DNA from: Hyphomicrobiaceae bacterium
GTDB lineage: Bacteria > Pseudomonadota > Alphaproteobacteria > Rhizobiales > Hyphomicrobiaceae
Length of the DNA: 64,000 nt
Direction: 5' to 3'
Assembly (NCBI GenBank): GCA_022844225.1
Contig: JALHMC010000009.1
Location: forward strand, 22,156-86,155
This document shows positions 37,248 through 45,912 of the stretch, one piece after another (positions within the stretch are counted from its first letter, which is position 1; each line of letters starts with the position of its first letter). The notes under the pieces were generated by a model. It worked only from the letters and a program-made list of their open reading frames with translations, made no database searches and was not told where the DNA came from. A program made the translations under genes and the position numbers.

Positions 37248-37946
37248 ATGTCGGCATTGTACGACGATTCGTGGCAAGTTCTCTTGCAAGCGTTGGGACG
37301 ACTTGTCACCACTCCAGAGGGTATGATCGCGCTCCTGACTTTTGTAGTGGTCCTGTCCGCGGCCCGCCAGCTCAAGGTGCAAAACAAAAAACTCGATCGA
37401 TGGCCTCGTCGCAAAGGCGCGGCCGCTTTGCGGCTTCGTTCGCCATCCACGCCTCTCGTTGCGATGCCGACCATCGACATGACGGACCCCAACAAACAAT
37501 TCGAGTACATCTCTCGGGTGGAATTCGAGCCATTGCCACTCCTAAACAAGAGCGAGTATCGGGTCTTGCTGCACCTGGAAGCAGCGGTGAAAGAGGTGCA
37601 ATCGGGATTCCGCGTTATGGCGCAAACGAACATGGGGGAAATCATCAGGCCCAAACGCAACTCGGCCGCGTCTCGAGATCTCGATGGCGCCTTTGCATCC
37701 ATCAATAGCAAGCGACTTGACTTCGTGGTTATCAATCAAAGAGGCTTCCCGGTTCTAGCAGTCGAGTATCATGGTCGCGGTCATTTTCACGCCAAGACAT
37801 TTATGCGAGACGCTGTGAAGCGCGAAGTGCTGCGAAAATCGAATATTCAGTTTCTCGAGATTTCTGCAGACTTCGAGAGCGATGAGCTTCTCGATACATT
37901 CCGACAGCGACTGCGGGGACTTACGGACGATGGCAGGGTACAATAG
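37248..37946 (+). CDS. Membrane-anchored DUF2726-domain protein
   Basis: A 232-residue protein with a hydrophobic segment near the N-terminus (about 25-42) and a basic stretch after it. The C-terminal part (about 95-220) matches DUF2726: PLLNKSEYRVLLHLEAAV, then a RLDFVVINQRGFPVLAVEYH strand pair and RDAVKREVLRKSNIQFLEI. This fold is related to restriction-endonuclease-like nucleases; the D...E.H / D..K pattern is visible. Base composition is less GC-rich than its neighbours, hinting at transfer. An upstream TTG (37224) would add eight residues. The role is unknown; family members often sit in defence or mobile contexts, but no partner gene is present here. Confidence 0.8.
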   Translation: MSALYDDSWQVLLQALGRLVTTPEGMIALLTFVVVLSAARQLKVQNKKLDRWPRRKGAAALRLRSPSTPLVAMPTIDMTDPNKQFEYISRVEFEPLPLLNKSEYRVLLHLEAAVKEVQSGFRVMAQTNMGEIIRPKRNSAASRDLDGAFASINSKRLDFVVINQRGFPVLAVEYHGRGHFHAKTFMRDAVKREVLRKSNIQFLEISADFESDELLDTFRQRLRGLTDDGRVQ

Positions 37947-37955
37947 GACACCGTA

Positions 37956-37989
37956 ATGAGAGGGGCGGCACGTTGGCTGCCCCACTCAT
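37956..37989. terminator. Bidirectional hairpin between convergent genes
   Basis: ATGAGAGGGGCGGC pairs with GCTGCCCCACTCAT around a six-base loop, with one mismatch and one G-T pair. The hairpin lies in the 49 bases between the stop codons of the DUF2726 gene and the convergent cyclase gene, so it probably terminates both. Confidence 0.65.
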
Positions 37990-37995
37990 CCGTCG

Positions 37996-39060
37996 TCAGT
38001 AAAGCGCGACCGGATTGCCCGGCGAGCCCGTGGCCCCCTTCATCTTGAGCGGCGACCATACAAACAAGAACTCGTACGCCTTATCAGCGACGAGCTGAGT
38101 CAGGTCCATGTTCTCCATGTTCCAGATGCCGCGCTTGGTCTGCAACTTGATGTGACACTCGAACGGCTGCACGGTCTCGCCGCCACCGCCCTTGCCGACC
38201 GCCTCGACCGCCCACGTATCGGCGCCCGTCAGGATGATCTTGCGCTCAGCCATGTACTCACACGCCGAGATGCCGAAGCCGGGTTCTCCCGAATTGAACA
38301 GCGCGACGCGCCGCTTCTTCTCCGCGGCATCGAAGGTGTCCCAATTCTTCGGGTCCCAGATGTTGCCGTGGCCGGTGTGCAGGAACACGCAGTCGCCCTC
38401 GCCGATCGGCGCGATGCCTTGGCGCTTGACCATCTCCTCCACATCCTTGGCCGTGATGATCCCGGGATCGCTGGCGCTGTTCTCCTTCGGAATCGGCAGC
38501 TGACCGCCGCGCAATGCCACCGCGTCGAGCAGCACGCCCCGGCATACGAATCCCTTCTGCGCGACATGCTCGACGCCGAGCGGGCCCATGCCGTCGGAGC
38601 CGATGCCTTTGTCTCCGAGATAGCGGCCGTTGTAGTAGAACTTTCCTTTCGACGTGATCACGCCGATGTGGCCCGGTCCGTCGAACTGCGTGCCGATCTG
38701 GCCCAATTCGGCCGTGACCAGTTCGTCGTTGTAGACGAGTTGCTGCCCGCCGAAGGGCCCTCCCGTCGGCATGCCCGGGATCACCAGCTTCCAGCTCCGT
38801 GCACCAAACGCCGGCGCATCCGCAGCGTAGACCTTGCCGAGCGTGGCGACCTTGCCTTGCTTGACCAGTCCGACGGCCTTGAGCACCAGCTCTGGTGTGG
38901 TCCGGTTCGGCGCTCCGACCTTGTCGTCGGGTCCCCATTCCGAGGGCGCCCACTTGTTCGTCAGAGGCTCGTCGTTGAGGCCCGGCGTCTGGGCGTCGGC
39001 AATCTGTCCCAATGAGACCGCTGCAATGATCGTCACGGCGACATGCAATATGCTCTTCAT
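37996..39060 (-). CDS. Secreted cyclase-family protein (kynurenine formamidase-like fold)
   Basis: A 354-residue protein of the cyclase/KynB family (PF04199 type), a metal-dependent hydrolase fold. Residues 1-23 form a signal peptide (ending ADA). The metal-site region reads IGTQFDGPGHIG, where family members often have HxGTHxDxPxH, so the first His position is Gln as in the long subgroup. VVLHTGHG-like FLHTGHGNIWD and GADTWAVEAV are further conserved blocks. GGAGAAG precedes the ATG at 39060. Its divergence from a TRAP importer for organic acids suggests that it produces or consumes the acid transported; this is inference. Confidence 0.88.
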   Translation of the reverse strand: MKSILHVAVTIIAAVSLGQIADAQTPGLNDEPLTNKWAPSEWGPDDKVGAPNRTTPELVLKAVGLVKQGKVATLGKVYAADAPAFGARSWKLVIPGMPTGGPFGGQQLVYNDELVTAELGQIGTQFDGPGHIGVITSKGKFYYNGRYLGDKGIGSDGMGPLGVEHVAQKGFVCRGVLLDAVALRGGQLPIPKENSASDPGIITAKDVEEMVKRQGIAPIGEGDCVFLHTGHGNIWDPKNWDTFDAAEKKRRVALFNSGEPGFGISACEYMAERKIILTGADTWAVEAVGKGGGGETVQPFECHIKLQTKRGIWNMENMDLTQLVADKAYEFLFVWSPLKMKGATGSPGNPVALY

Positions 39061-39170
39061 GCGCTTCTCCCACACGTTTTTCGTTTCTGTAACCTGTCGA
39101 GCTTAGCGCCAACGCGCGCCGCTGCACCAAAAAAGCTGGTCGCGCCATCGCTCGAATTCAGTCCGGGCGA

Positions 39171-39193
39171 TGATAAACAATCACGCCTTATCA
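39171..39193. promoter_or_regulatory. Candidate operator palindrome
   Basis: TGATAA and TTATCA are perfect reverse complements separated by 11 bases. The site lies in the 302-base region between the divergent cyclase and TRAP importer genes. Its size and position fit a dimeric regulator site of GntR or similar type. No regulator gene is adjacent. Confidence 0.3.
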
Positions 39194-39257
39194 GCGCCGG
39201 CGCGAGCGACCGGCAGCCGCCCTCTGCCCCCTGATGCTTCGAATGCCGTCGATTACC

Positions 39258-39286
39258 TTGTCAGCCGAATGAACCTATCCTAGTCT
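39258..39286 (+). promoter_or_regulatory. Candidate sigma-70-type promoter for the TRAP importer
   Basis: TTGTCA, a 17-base spacer and TAGTCT lie about 75 bases upstream of the dctP-type start. The -35 box matches five of six consensus positions, the -10 box three. Apart from this, the palindrome at 39171 and short frames, I see nothing else in 39061-39362. Confidence 0.3.
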
Positions 39287-39362
39287 TTTTGACGATGCGC
39301 TGGCGACCCTGTGGGGAAGGCCGAGAATGAGCCTGTAATGATCCAGCGCGCGGGAGGAGCCA

Positions 39363-40466
39363 GTGTTACATTTCAACATGCAACGATCGATAAGCGCCGC
39401 AGTCACCTCTGTCGTCGCGCTGGTGCTGATGCTCGGAATCGGCCTGCACGAGGCCATGGCTCAGGCAGCCAGTGGTTCCGGGACAGCCAGCAAGGCCGCG
39501 CACCGGATGCGGATCGTCCATGCCTACCCTGCGCATACGCAGCATGGCCGCAACATGGAGTTCTTCAAGCAGAAGGTCGAGGCCTACACCGATGGCCGTG
39601 TAGCCGTAACGATTTATCCCAATGCCGAACTCGGCCCGATCAACCAGGAAATGTCGATGCTCCTGGCGGGCACGGTGGAGGCGTCTTACAGCATCGGCGG
39701 AATCGTCGAGGCCATCGACCCTGCCGAGGCTCTCTGGAATATCCCATTCCTGCTGAAAGTGGCCCCCGGGCAGGGTGAGCACATGCGTCGGATCATGGAT
39801 GACAAGACCATCCAGGGGACGCTCGCCAAACGGCAAGCCGCCAAAGGCCTTAAGCGACTGGGGCATGTCCCGACACTGACGGGTTTCATGCTGGTCGGCA
39901 ACAACGTGCGGGCTGTCGAGAAGCTCGAAGATATCAAAGGGCTGCGTATCCGCCATCCGGGCGGCCTGATGGGAGAGCTTTATATCAAATCGATCGGTGC
40001 TTCGCCGATGACGGTGACCGGCGCCGAGGTGCCCGTTGCCTTGCAGCAGGGCGTTGTCGATGGATTGGTGACGACGCCGGTGCATTATCACGATGCCCGC
40101 TGGCACACCAAGTTCATGACCTTGCCGTTCTATGCTGGTTATGGCGTGCCGTTGGTCGCCAGCCTGCGTTGGTGGAACACGCTGCCGGCCGATGTGCGAG
40201 AGATCATCGATACCAAAGTGATGCCGGAAACCATGGACTTTGCCTACAAGTCCGTGATCGACCTCGAAAACCGCTACATCGAGGAAATGCAGAAGCCTCC
40301 GTACAACGTGAAGATCAGCTGGCTTACCCCACAAGAAATGGAGCGTTTCGCCGGACAGGTTCGCGATCAAGCGATCGAGCGGTTCGTCAAGGCAACGGGT
40401 GCGGACGGGCAACCTCTGATCGATCAGGTCAAGAAGCTCGGCGAAGGCATCGAGATCAAGCGCTGA
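39363..40466 (+). CDS. TRAP transporter substrate-binding protein (DctP family)
   Basis: A 367-residue periplasmic binding protein of the DctP family. A hydrophobic signal (about 10-32, ending AMAQA) is present. RIVHAYPAHTQHGRNMEFFK is the first strand/helix block. IKGLRIRHPGG (about 187-197) carries the conserved Arg that pairs with the ligand carboxylate. The GTG at 39363 is chosen because GGAGGA lies six bases upstream; the ATG five codons later is too distant from it. It is the first gene of a three-gene TRAP operon and captures an organic acid for sodium-coupled import. Confidence 0.93.
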   Translation: MLHFNMQRSISAAVTSVVALVLMLGIGLHEAMAQAASGSGTASKAAHRMRIVHAYPAHTQHGRNMEFFKQKVEAYTDGRVAVTIYPNAELGPINQEMSMLLAGTVEASYSIGGIVEAIDPAEALWNIPFLLKVAPGQGEHMRRIMDDKTIQGTLAKRQAAKGLKRLGHVPTLTGFMLVGNNVRAVEKLEDIKGLRIRHPGGLMGELYIKSIGASPMTVTGAEVPVALQQGVVDGLVTTPVHYHDARWHTKFMTLPFYAGYGVPLVASLRWWNTLPADVREIIDTKVMPETMDFAYKSVIDLENRYIEEMQKPPYNVKISWLTPQEMERFAGQVRDQAIERFVKATGADGQPLIDQVKKLGEGIEIKR

Positions 40467-40564
40467 CCGCGATTATCGGCAGCAAGCGGGCCGGCTCGGA
40501 CGCCAGGTTGGCGCCGCGCGGGCCCGATTGATCGCATAGCCAATCGCGAACGGGAGTGGGCACC

Positions 40565-41092
40565 GTGCTGCAGCGCGCTATCTCTATCCTCGAAAAGATC
40601 TTGTTCGGTGTTGCCAGCCTGGGTCTGCTGGTAAGCATCAGCCTTGCCTTTACGGCAGTGGTGCTTCGCTACATTTTCAATCATTCGCTGGAGTGGATCG
40701 AAGAAGCGGCAAGGTATCTGGCCCTCATGGCCGCCTTTCTCGTCGCGGGACCAGTATTGCGTAATCGAGGGCATGTCGCACTCGATCTCGTGCCCGCGAG
40801 CTTGGGCCGCGTGCAGTTTCAGATCCACCGCCTCATCGTCGGTATTTTTGCGTTAGCCGTCAGCTCCTTCGTGTTTATGTGGAGCACCGAGTTGGTGCAG
40901 CAGACCGTCGATTTCGGCCTGCTGACTGGCTCGCTCCAGTTTCCCCAGTGGTTGCCGTACAGCATCGTGCCTCTCGGGATGGCGTTTCTGATCCTGTTCA
41001 GCGTGATCGAGATCTTCTCCGCAATTTCCGAGATGCGTGGGGACACGTCAAAAATGGGTCCCGACGAAACGACCGACGCCCGAGTCGAGTAG
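40565..41092 (+). CDS. TRAP transporter small permease (DctQ family)
   Basis: A 175-residue inner-membrane protein with four hydrophobic helices (about 12-32, 45-65, 87-107 and 128-150). The family motif is visible as YIFNHSLEWIEEAARYLALMAAFL. I chose the GTG at 40565, eight bases after GGGAG; a GTG at 40556 overlaps that site. It pairs with the DctM subunit. The 98 bases after the binding-protein gene show no terminator, so the operon is likely continuous. Confidence 0.92.
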   Translation: MLQRAISILEKILFGVASLGLLVSISLAFTAVVLRYIFNHSLEWIEEAARYLALMAAFLVAGPVLRNRGHVALDLVPASLGRVQFQIHRLIVGIFALAVSSFVFMWSTELVQQTVDFGLLTGSLQFPQWLPYSIVPLGMAFLILFSVIEIFSAISEMRGDTSKMGPDETTDARVE

Positions 41093-41156
41093 CCACCCGT
41101 TTTCAGGGCGGCCGATTGTCGCCGGTTTTAAAACGATCCAAGGGGGAGAACGCATC

Positions 41157-42437
41157 GTGTTGGGAGTGGGCATCGGCATTTTGGTCGCGCTGGTCATCTT
41201 CGGGCTACCCATCTGGATCGCCCTGGCCGTCAGCGCGATATTCCTGACGATATTCTTCATGGACATGCCGACGTTGAGCGTGCCCATGACGATGTTCGGG
41301 AGCATCGACAGCTTCGTTCTGCTCGCGGTGCCGTTCTTCCTGCTCGCGGGCAACATCATGGCCTACTGCGGGCCTGCCCGTTACATTTACGATGCGGTGG
41401 ATAGTTTCGTCGGCCACATCAAGGGCGGCATGGCATTCACCACCGTCGTCACCTGCATGGTATATGCGGCGATCACGGGATCGACGACCGCCACGCTGGC
41501 AGGTGTGGCTGCGTTGTCCACTCCACCCATGCTGCGAGCAGGGTACAGCCGAGAGTTCATCGCTGGCCTGCTGTCGGTCAGCAGCACACTCGGGCAGATG
41601 ATTCCTCCGAGCATTATTATGATTCTCTATGGCGCGCTTGCACAGCAGAACGCTGGCACCTTGTTCATTGCCGGCATCGTTCCCGGCGTCATGATCGGCC
41701 TCGCTCTCGGTATCACCGGGATGTTGCTCAGTCGCAATTCGCAGCGCGATGTGGAGGCCCGCCAAGGATGGGGCAAGAGAGGCTCGGCGACGCTGAAAGC
41801 CCTTCCGGCACTCATCATGCCGATCATCGTGCTCGGGGGAATCTATGGCGGTGTCTTTACACCGACGGAAGCGGCTGCTGTCGCGTGCATCTACGGATTA
41901 CTCATTTCGATGGTGATCTATCGCAAGATCACCTGGCATAATTTTTATCATGAGGCTGTTCGCGGCGCCGTCGCCAACAGTTCCATGATTTTTCTGCTGG
42001 TCGCGGCGGCTCTGCTCTTCACATCCCCACTGGCGTTCGCACGATTGCCGCAGGAGGTTGCCGCCTGGACGATCGATGCCGGTCTTACGCCCATGCAGTT
42101 GGTTTTGGCCATCACTCTGCTGTGGCTCATCATGGGCATGTTCCTGGATCCCTTGCCCATCATGTATCTGACTGTGCCCGTCGTACTTCCCGCGCTGATC
42201 GCGGCGGACGTGAACCTGATCTACATGAACGTGATCCTGGTTCTGTCCATGCAGATCGCACAGGTCACGCCTCCCTTCGGCATATCGCTGTACGTGACGG
42301 CCGGCATCATGGGCGTTCCGATTTTCAAGGTCGTTCGTGCCTGTCTGCCGTTCCTCGGCGTCTTGATGGTATGCCTTGTTGTCCTTCTCGCATTTCCTCA
42401 GATCAGCCTGTTCTTGCCGGAACTGATGTCGAAATAA
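41157..42437 (+). CDS. TRAP transporter large permease (DctM family)
   Basis: A 426-residue transporter with about 12 hydrophobic segments, the usual size for DctM. Conserved blocks are VPFFLLAGNIMAYCGPARYI, the GSTTATLAGVAALSTPPMLRAGYS region, SVSSTLGQMIPPSIIMILYG and GGIYGGVFTPTEAAAVACIY. The GTG at 41157 has AAGGGGGAG a few bases upstream and gives the standard N-terminus; the open frame back to 41037 overlaps the small-permease gene. It is the sodium-coupled translocation subunit of the importer. Confidence 0.93.
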   Translation: MLGVGIGILVALVIFGLPIWIALAVSAIFLTIFFMDMPTLSVPMTMFGSIDSFVLLAVPFFLLAGNIMAYCGPARYIYDAVDSFVGHIKGGMAFTTVVTCMVYAAITGSTTATLAGVAALSTPPMLRAGYSREFIAGLLSVSSTLGQMIPPSIIMILYGALAQQNAGTLFIAGIVPGVMIGLALGITGMLLSRNSQRDVEARQGWGKRGSATLKALPALIMPIIVLGGIYGGVFTPTEAAAVACIYGLLISMVIYRKITWHNFYHEAVRGAVANSSMIFLLVAAALLFTSPLAFARLPQEVAAWTIDAGLTPMQLVLAITLLWLIMGMFLDPLPIMYLTVPVVLPALIAADVNLIYMNVILVLSMQIAQVTPPFGISLYVTAGIMGVPIFKVVRACLPFLGVLMVCLVVLLAFPQISLFLPELMSK

Positions 42438-42488
42438 GGAAGGCGCACGGGGTATTTGTAACCGCGGCGGCACGATGGTTGTGGGGAT

Positions 42489-42505
42489 GGCACTGTCGCA
42501 GTGCC
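42489..42505 (+). terminator. Hairpin after the TRAP operon
   Basis: GGCACTG and CAGTGCC form a perfect seven-base-pair stem with a TCG loop, 50 bases past the DctM stop. No T tract follows, so efficiency as a terminator is doubtful. The rest of 42438-42631 shows no gene. Confidence 0.35.
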
Positions 42506-42631
42506 TTGGCGGCTCATGCGGCAAAGCTCTAACCGCGGCTGTCGCGACATCTGGTTGCCACGGCCCGACTGCACGGCTAGCCTTGCTTCAGCCGTGAACG
42601 AACAAGCGGTACGATCCGGGAGTGAGGAACC

Positions 42632-43852
42632 ATGACATCGACTCGAAGCCTGTCACGCCGATCAGTGCTGGCCGGCGCCGGCGCCGCAGTCGCCGCCCCA
42701 TCGATCTGGACGAGCGCTCAGGCTCAGGCCGGCAACACCATCAAGATCGGCATGCCGCTCGCGCTCACCGGTCCGTTGGGCTCGGTCGGCCAGCAACAGA
42801 AGCGTGGCGCCGAGTTCCACACCAAGTGGATCAACGACCGGGGCGGCATTCTCGGCCGCAAGGTCGAGCTCCTGATCGAGGACACGGTCGGCAACCCGGC
42901 AACCTGCGTGCGCAAGGCCCAGGAGATGGTTGAGCGCCATGACGTGCGCCTTTTCACGGGCATCACGCTTTCCTCCGAGGCCCTGGCCATCGTGCCAAAG
43001 CTCAACGAGTGGAACTCGATCTTTATTTCGTCGGACAACGGCGATGGACGGTTGACCGCAGCAAGCCTCGTGCCGAACTTCTTCCGGGCCAACACCTCCG
43101 GCCCCATGGGCACGCGAGCCGTCTCACTCTACCTGCGTGAAACGACCCACAAGAAGTTCTTCGCGCTCGGACTCGACTACGCCTGGGGTCACAATAGCGT
43201 CCAGGTGTTCGAGGAAGAGATCAAGCGCATGGGCCGCGAATTCGTCGGCAAGGTATTCGCGCCGACCGGCACCAAGGACTACTCGACCTATATTACCAGA
43301 CTGCGCCAGTCGGGCGCCGATGCGGTCTACCTCGTGCTTGCGGGCGACGACAACAACGCCTTCATCGCGCAAGCGGCCCAGTATCAGCTTGCCTCGCGGA
43401 TGGCGCTGCTCGCCGAGCAGCTCGAGCTATCGACGATGCGGGCTGTCGGCGACGCCTGCCTCGGCATGATCGTCTCGGCCCGCTACGCCTTCACCATCGA
43501 CAACCCCAAGAACAAGGAGTTCGTCGAACTCTGGAAGAAGGAATACGACGGACTCGTACCCGATCAGTTCGAAGGCGAGCAGTGGCAGTGCCAGCAAGTG
43601 TTCGTGGCTGGCATCACCAAGGCCGGCAGCATCGAGGCCGACAAGCTGCGGCCGGCACTCGAGGACCTCACGATCGACGACATCAAGGGCAAGGTCCATA
43701 TGCGCAAGTGCGACCACCAGGGCGTACAGCAGGGCTTCGTGGTCAAGGCCTCCAAGCGCGAAGGCTTCTCGCACCCCGTGCCCGAGGTGATCGCAACGCT
43801 GGCGGCAGATCGCGTCACGCCGCCGTGCAACAAGATGACGTACGACGACTGA
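42632..43852 (+). CDS. Branched-chain amino acid-type ABC transporter substrate-binding protein (LivJ-like)
   Basis: A 406-residue Peripla_BP_6 family protein. The N-terminus has a twin-arginine signal (SRRSVLAGAGAAVAAP), implying Tat export. The mature part starts NTIKIGMPLALTGPLGSVGQ and contains GGILGRKVELLIEDTVGNP, the usual ligand-lobe segments. GTGAGG lies upstream of the ATG. It opens a five-gene operon with two permeases and two ATPases. Real ligands of this family range from branched-chain amino acids to urea, amides and aromatic acids, so the name is a fold assignment. It is in the same superfamily as the N-terminal domain of the channel protein at 51177-53507. Confidence 0.93.
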   Translation: MTSTRSLSRRSVLAGAGAAVAAPSIWTSAQAQAGNTIKIGMPLALTGPLGSVGQQQKRGAEFHTKWINDRGGILGRKVELLIEDTVGNPATCVRKAQEMVERHDVRLFTGITLSSEALAIVPKLNEWNSIFISSDNGDGRLTAASLVPNFFRANTSGPMGTRAVSLYLRETTHKKFFALGLDYAWGHNSVQVFEEEIKRMGREFVGKVFAPTGTKDYSTYITRLRQSGADAVYLVLAGDDNNAFIAQAAQYQLASRMALLAEQLELSTMRAVGDACLGMIVSARYAFTIDNPKNKEFVELWKKEYDGLVPDQFEGEQWQCQQVFVAGITKAGSIEADKLRPALEDLTIDDIKGKVHMRKCDHQGVQQGFVVKASKREGFSHPVPEVIATLAADRVTPPCNKMTYDD

Positions 43853-43871
43853 TCACTCTCGACCCCTCCGT

Positions 43872-44023
43872 CCTCTCCCCTACACGTCGGTGGAGAGGGC
43901 CTGGGCGGGGAGCGGCGTCTTGCGCCGGGCGACCATGAGGTCGCCAGTCCCTCGCTTCGCGTTATCGGCAGCACCTCACCCTACCCTCTCCCCACTTGCA
44001 AGCTCAGCGCAGATGGAGAGAGG
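43872..44023. repeat. Two REP-like CCTCTCC/GGAGAGG inverted repeats
   Basis: CCTCTCC (43872-43878) faces GGAGAGG (43892-43898), and a second unit has CCCTCTCCCC (43984-43993) facing GGAGAG(AGG) (44015-44023). The preceding CACCCTA is usual for the dispersed CCCTCTCCCC...GGGAGAGGG element of proteobacterial genomes. The pair lies between the binding-protein and first permease genes of the Liv-type operon. It could make RNA hairpins that tune relative expression. Confidence 0.6.
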
Positions 44024-44045
44024 ACGAGAGATCCCGTCACCCGAC

Positions 44046-44915
44046 ATGTCCACCCTCGCCTTCTTATTGAATCAGAGCGTCAATGCGCTCTCGCAGGCCG
44101 CGCTGCTGTTCTTTCTCGGCGTCGGCCTGACGCTCATTTTCGGCATCATGCGCATCGTCAACTTCGCGCACGGTACCCTCTATATGCTCGGCGCTTTCGT
44201 CGGGTACTCGGCGGTTCGCATCACTGGAAGCTACTGGGGCGCGCTCGTGGCAGCTCCCCTCGTAGTTGGCCTCCTCGGCACTGCGTTCGAGTTCGGCATC
44301 CTGCGCCGGCTCTACCGTCGCGATGCGCACGCCTTCCTGATGGTCACGTTCGGTCTCGCCCTCGTCACCGGCGAGGCCGTGCGCCTGATCTGGGGATCGG
44401 AGGCGCTGCAGGTACCAGCACCGGCGCTGCTTTCCGGAGTGGTGTTTCTCCTCGATGAACCGTTCCCGGTCTATCGCCTCTTTTTGGCCGCCGCCGGTGC
44501 CGTTATGGCATTTGCCATCTGGCAATTGCTTGAGCGCACGCGCCTCGGCTTGCTCATTCGCGCGACCTCCCAGAATGCCGAGATGGTGCACGCCCTCGGC
44601 ACCGACGTGAACATGATCCGCTCGGCCGTCTTCGGCATCGGCTGCGGTCTCGCCGCCCTCGGCGGGGTGCTCGCCGCGCCGCTCGTCACAGCCTCCCACG
44701 GCATGGCGGCGTCAGCAGTGATCGACGCCTTCGTCATCGTCATCATCGGCGGCATGGGCAGCTTCCTCGGCTCCCTTATCGGCGCCCTGCTCGTCGCCTT
44801 CGTCCAGGTCTTCGGCAACTACTATTACCCGGATTTCGCCCTCGCCTTCATGTACCTCCTGATGCTTCTGGTTCTCGTCGTCCGCCCGGGCGGCTTGCTC
44901 GGAAAGGAGGCTTGA
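44046..44915 (+). CDS. livH: Branched-chain amino acid-type ABC transporter permease (LivH family)
   Basis: A 289-residue LivH-type permease with eight or so hydrophobic segments. The N-terminus STLAFLLNQSVNALSQAALLF leads into the family block GLTLIFGIMRIVNFAHGTLYMLGAF. The ATPase contact motif near the C-terminus is VIIGGMGSFLGSLIGALLVA, and the protein ends RPGGLLGKEA. The ATG at 44046 is chosen because homology begins there; the open frame continues back to 43890 through the repeat region. The stop is one base before the LivM start. Confidence 0.93.
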   Translation: MSTLAFLLNQSVNALSQAALLFFLGVGLTLIFGIMRIVNFAHGTLYMLGAFVGYSAVRITGSYWGALVAAPLVVGLLGTAFEFGILRRLYRRDAHAFLMVTFGLALVTGEAVRLIWGSEALQVPAPALLSGVVFLLDEPFPVYRLFLAAAGAVMAFAIWQLLERTRLGLLIRATSQNAEMVHALGTDVNMIRSAVFGIGCGLAALGGVLAAPLVTASHGMAASAVIDAFVIVIIGGMGSFLGSLIGALLVAFVQVFGNYYYPDFALAFMYLLMLLVLVVRPGGLLGKEA

Positions 44916-44916
44916 G

Positions 44917-45912
44917 ATGCGCGTGACGAGCCTTCTCGGCCCCCTCGCCCTGGCGCTGCTGCTCGCGGCCCCCTTCGGCCTGCCCATCTTCGCGATGACG
45001 CTGCTTACCGAGCTCGTCATCCTGGGCTTGTTTGCGATGAGCCTGGATCTCATGGTCGGCTACACGCGCCTCGTCTCGTTCGGACACGCGGCCGCCTATG
45101 GTCTCGGCGCCTACGCGTCGGGCTATATCCTGCTCAATTCGGCGCTGCCTCTCCCGTTCGCGGTGCTGGCGGCGGCCATCCTGACCGGCATGATCGCCAT
45201 CGGCGTCGGTTGGGTGTGCACGCTCGCGACCGGCGTTTCGTTCTCGATGCTGACCCTGGCGTTCGCGCAATTGCTCTACGCGGTATCCTTCAAGTGGACC
45301 TCCGTCACAGGTGGCTCCGACGGTCTTGCCGGAATTCCGCGCAATCCCGGCCCGTTGGGCCTCGAGGTGCTCAGTACGAAGAACGGCTTTTACTATTTTG
45401 CCCTCGCTTGCTTGGTCGGGTCGTTCTTCCTTTGCCGCGCACTCGTGCGCTCACCCTTCGGTGCCGTGCTGCGCGGCATCCGCGAGAACGAAGCCAAGAC
45501 GTTGGCCCTCGGCTACAATACGCGCCTCTACAAGATCACGGTCGTTGCCATCGCCTATGCCTTGGGAGGCTTGGCTGGCGCGCTGTATTCGCCGTTCGCT
45601 GGCTTTGCCAACACCGAGCTGCTGTTCTGGCTGGTATCGGGACAGGTCCTGATCATGGTCATTGTCGGTGGCTCCGGCACGTTGATCGGCCCTATCCTGG
45701 GCGCCACATTCTTCCTCACGCTCGAGCACCAGCTTTCCTCCTACACCGAGGCGTGGGCGCTGTTCTTCGGGCTTACCTTCATCGCCTTCGTGCTGTTTGC
45801 CCCCGAAGGCATCTGGGGGCTCGCCAAACGCTACCTCGGACAACGGGCGCCCGAAGAGACCGAACAGGCGCCGGCAGCCATCACGAAAGCGGAGGCAAAG
45901 CCGCATGGCTGA
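44917..45912 (+). CDS. livM: Branched-chain amino acid-type ABC transporter permease (LivM family)
   Basis: A 331-residue LivM-type permease. LDLMVGYTRLVSFGHAAAYGLGAY is the family's second block, and VIVGGSGTLIGPILGATFFL near the C-terminus is the ATPase contact. A strong GGAAAGGAGG ribosome binding site at the end of livH precedes the ATG. The C-terminal 20 residues overlap the start region of the LivG gene by eight bases. It forms the channel with LivH. Confidence 0.93.
   Translation: MRVTSLLGPLALALLLAAPFGLPIFAMTLLTELVILGLFAMSLDLMVGYTRLVSFGHAAAYGLGAYASGYILLNSALPLPFAVLAAAILTGMIAIGVGWVCTLATGVSFSMLTLAFAQLLYAVSFKWTSVTGGSDGLAGIPRNPGPLGLEVLSTKNGFYYFALACLVGSFFLCRALVRSPFGAVLRGIRENEAKTLALGYNTRLYKITVVAIAYALGGLAGALYSPFAGFANTELLFWLVSGQVLIMVIVGGSGTLIGPILGATFFLTLEHQLSSYTEAWALFFGLTFIAFVLFAPEGIWGLAKRYLGQRAPEETEQAPAAITKAEAKPHG

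Noticed and set aside
42669-42735. The LivJ-like gene considered as a partner subunit of the channel at 51177
   Set aside because: It is part of a complete ABC operon and 8 kb away; the channel protein already carries its own binding domain.
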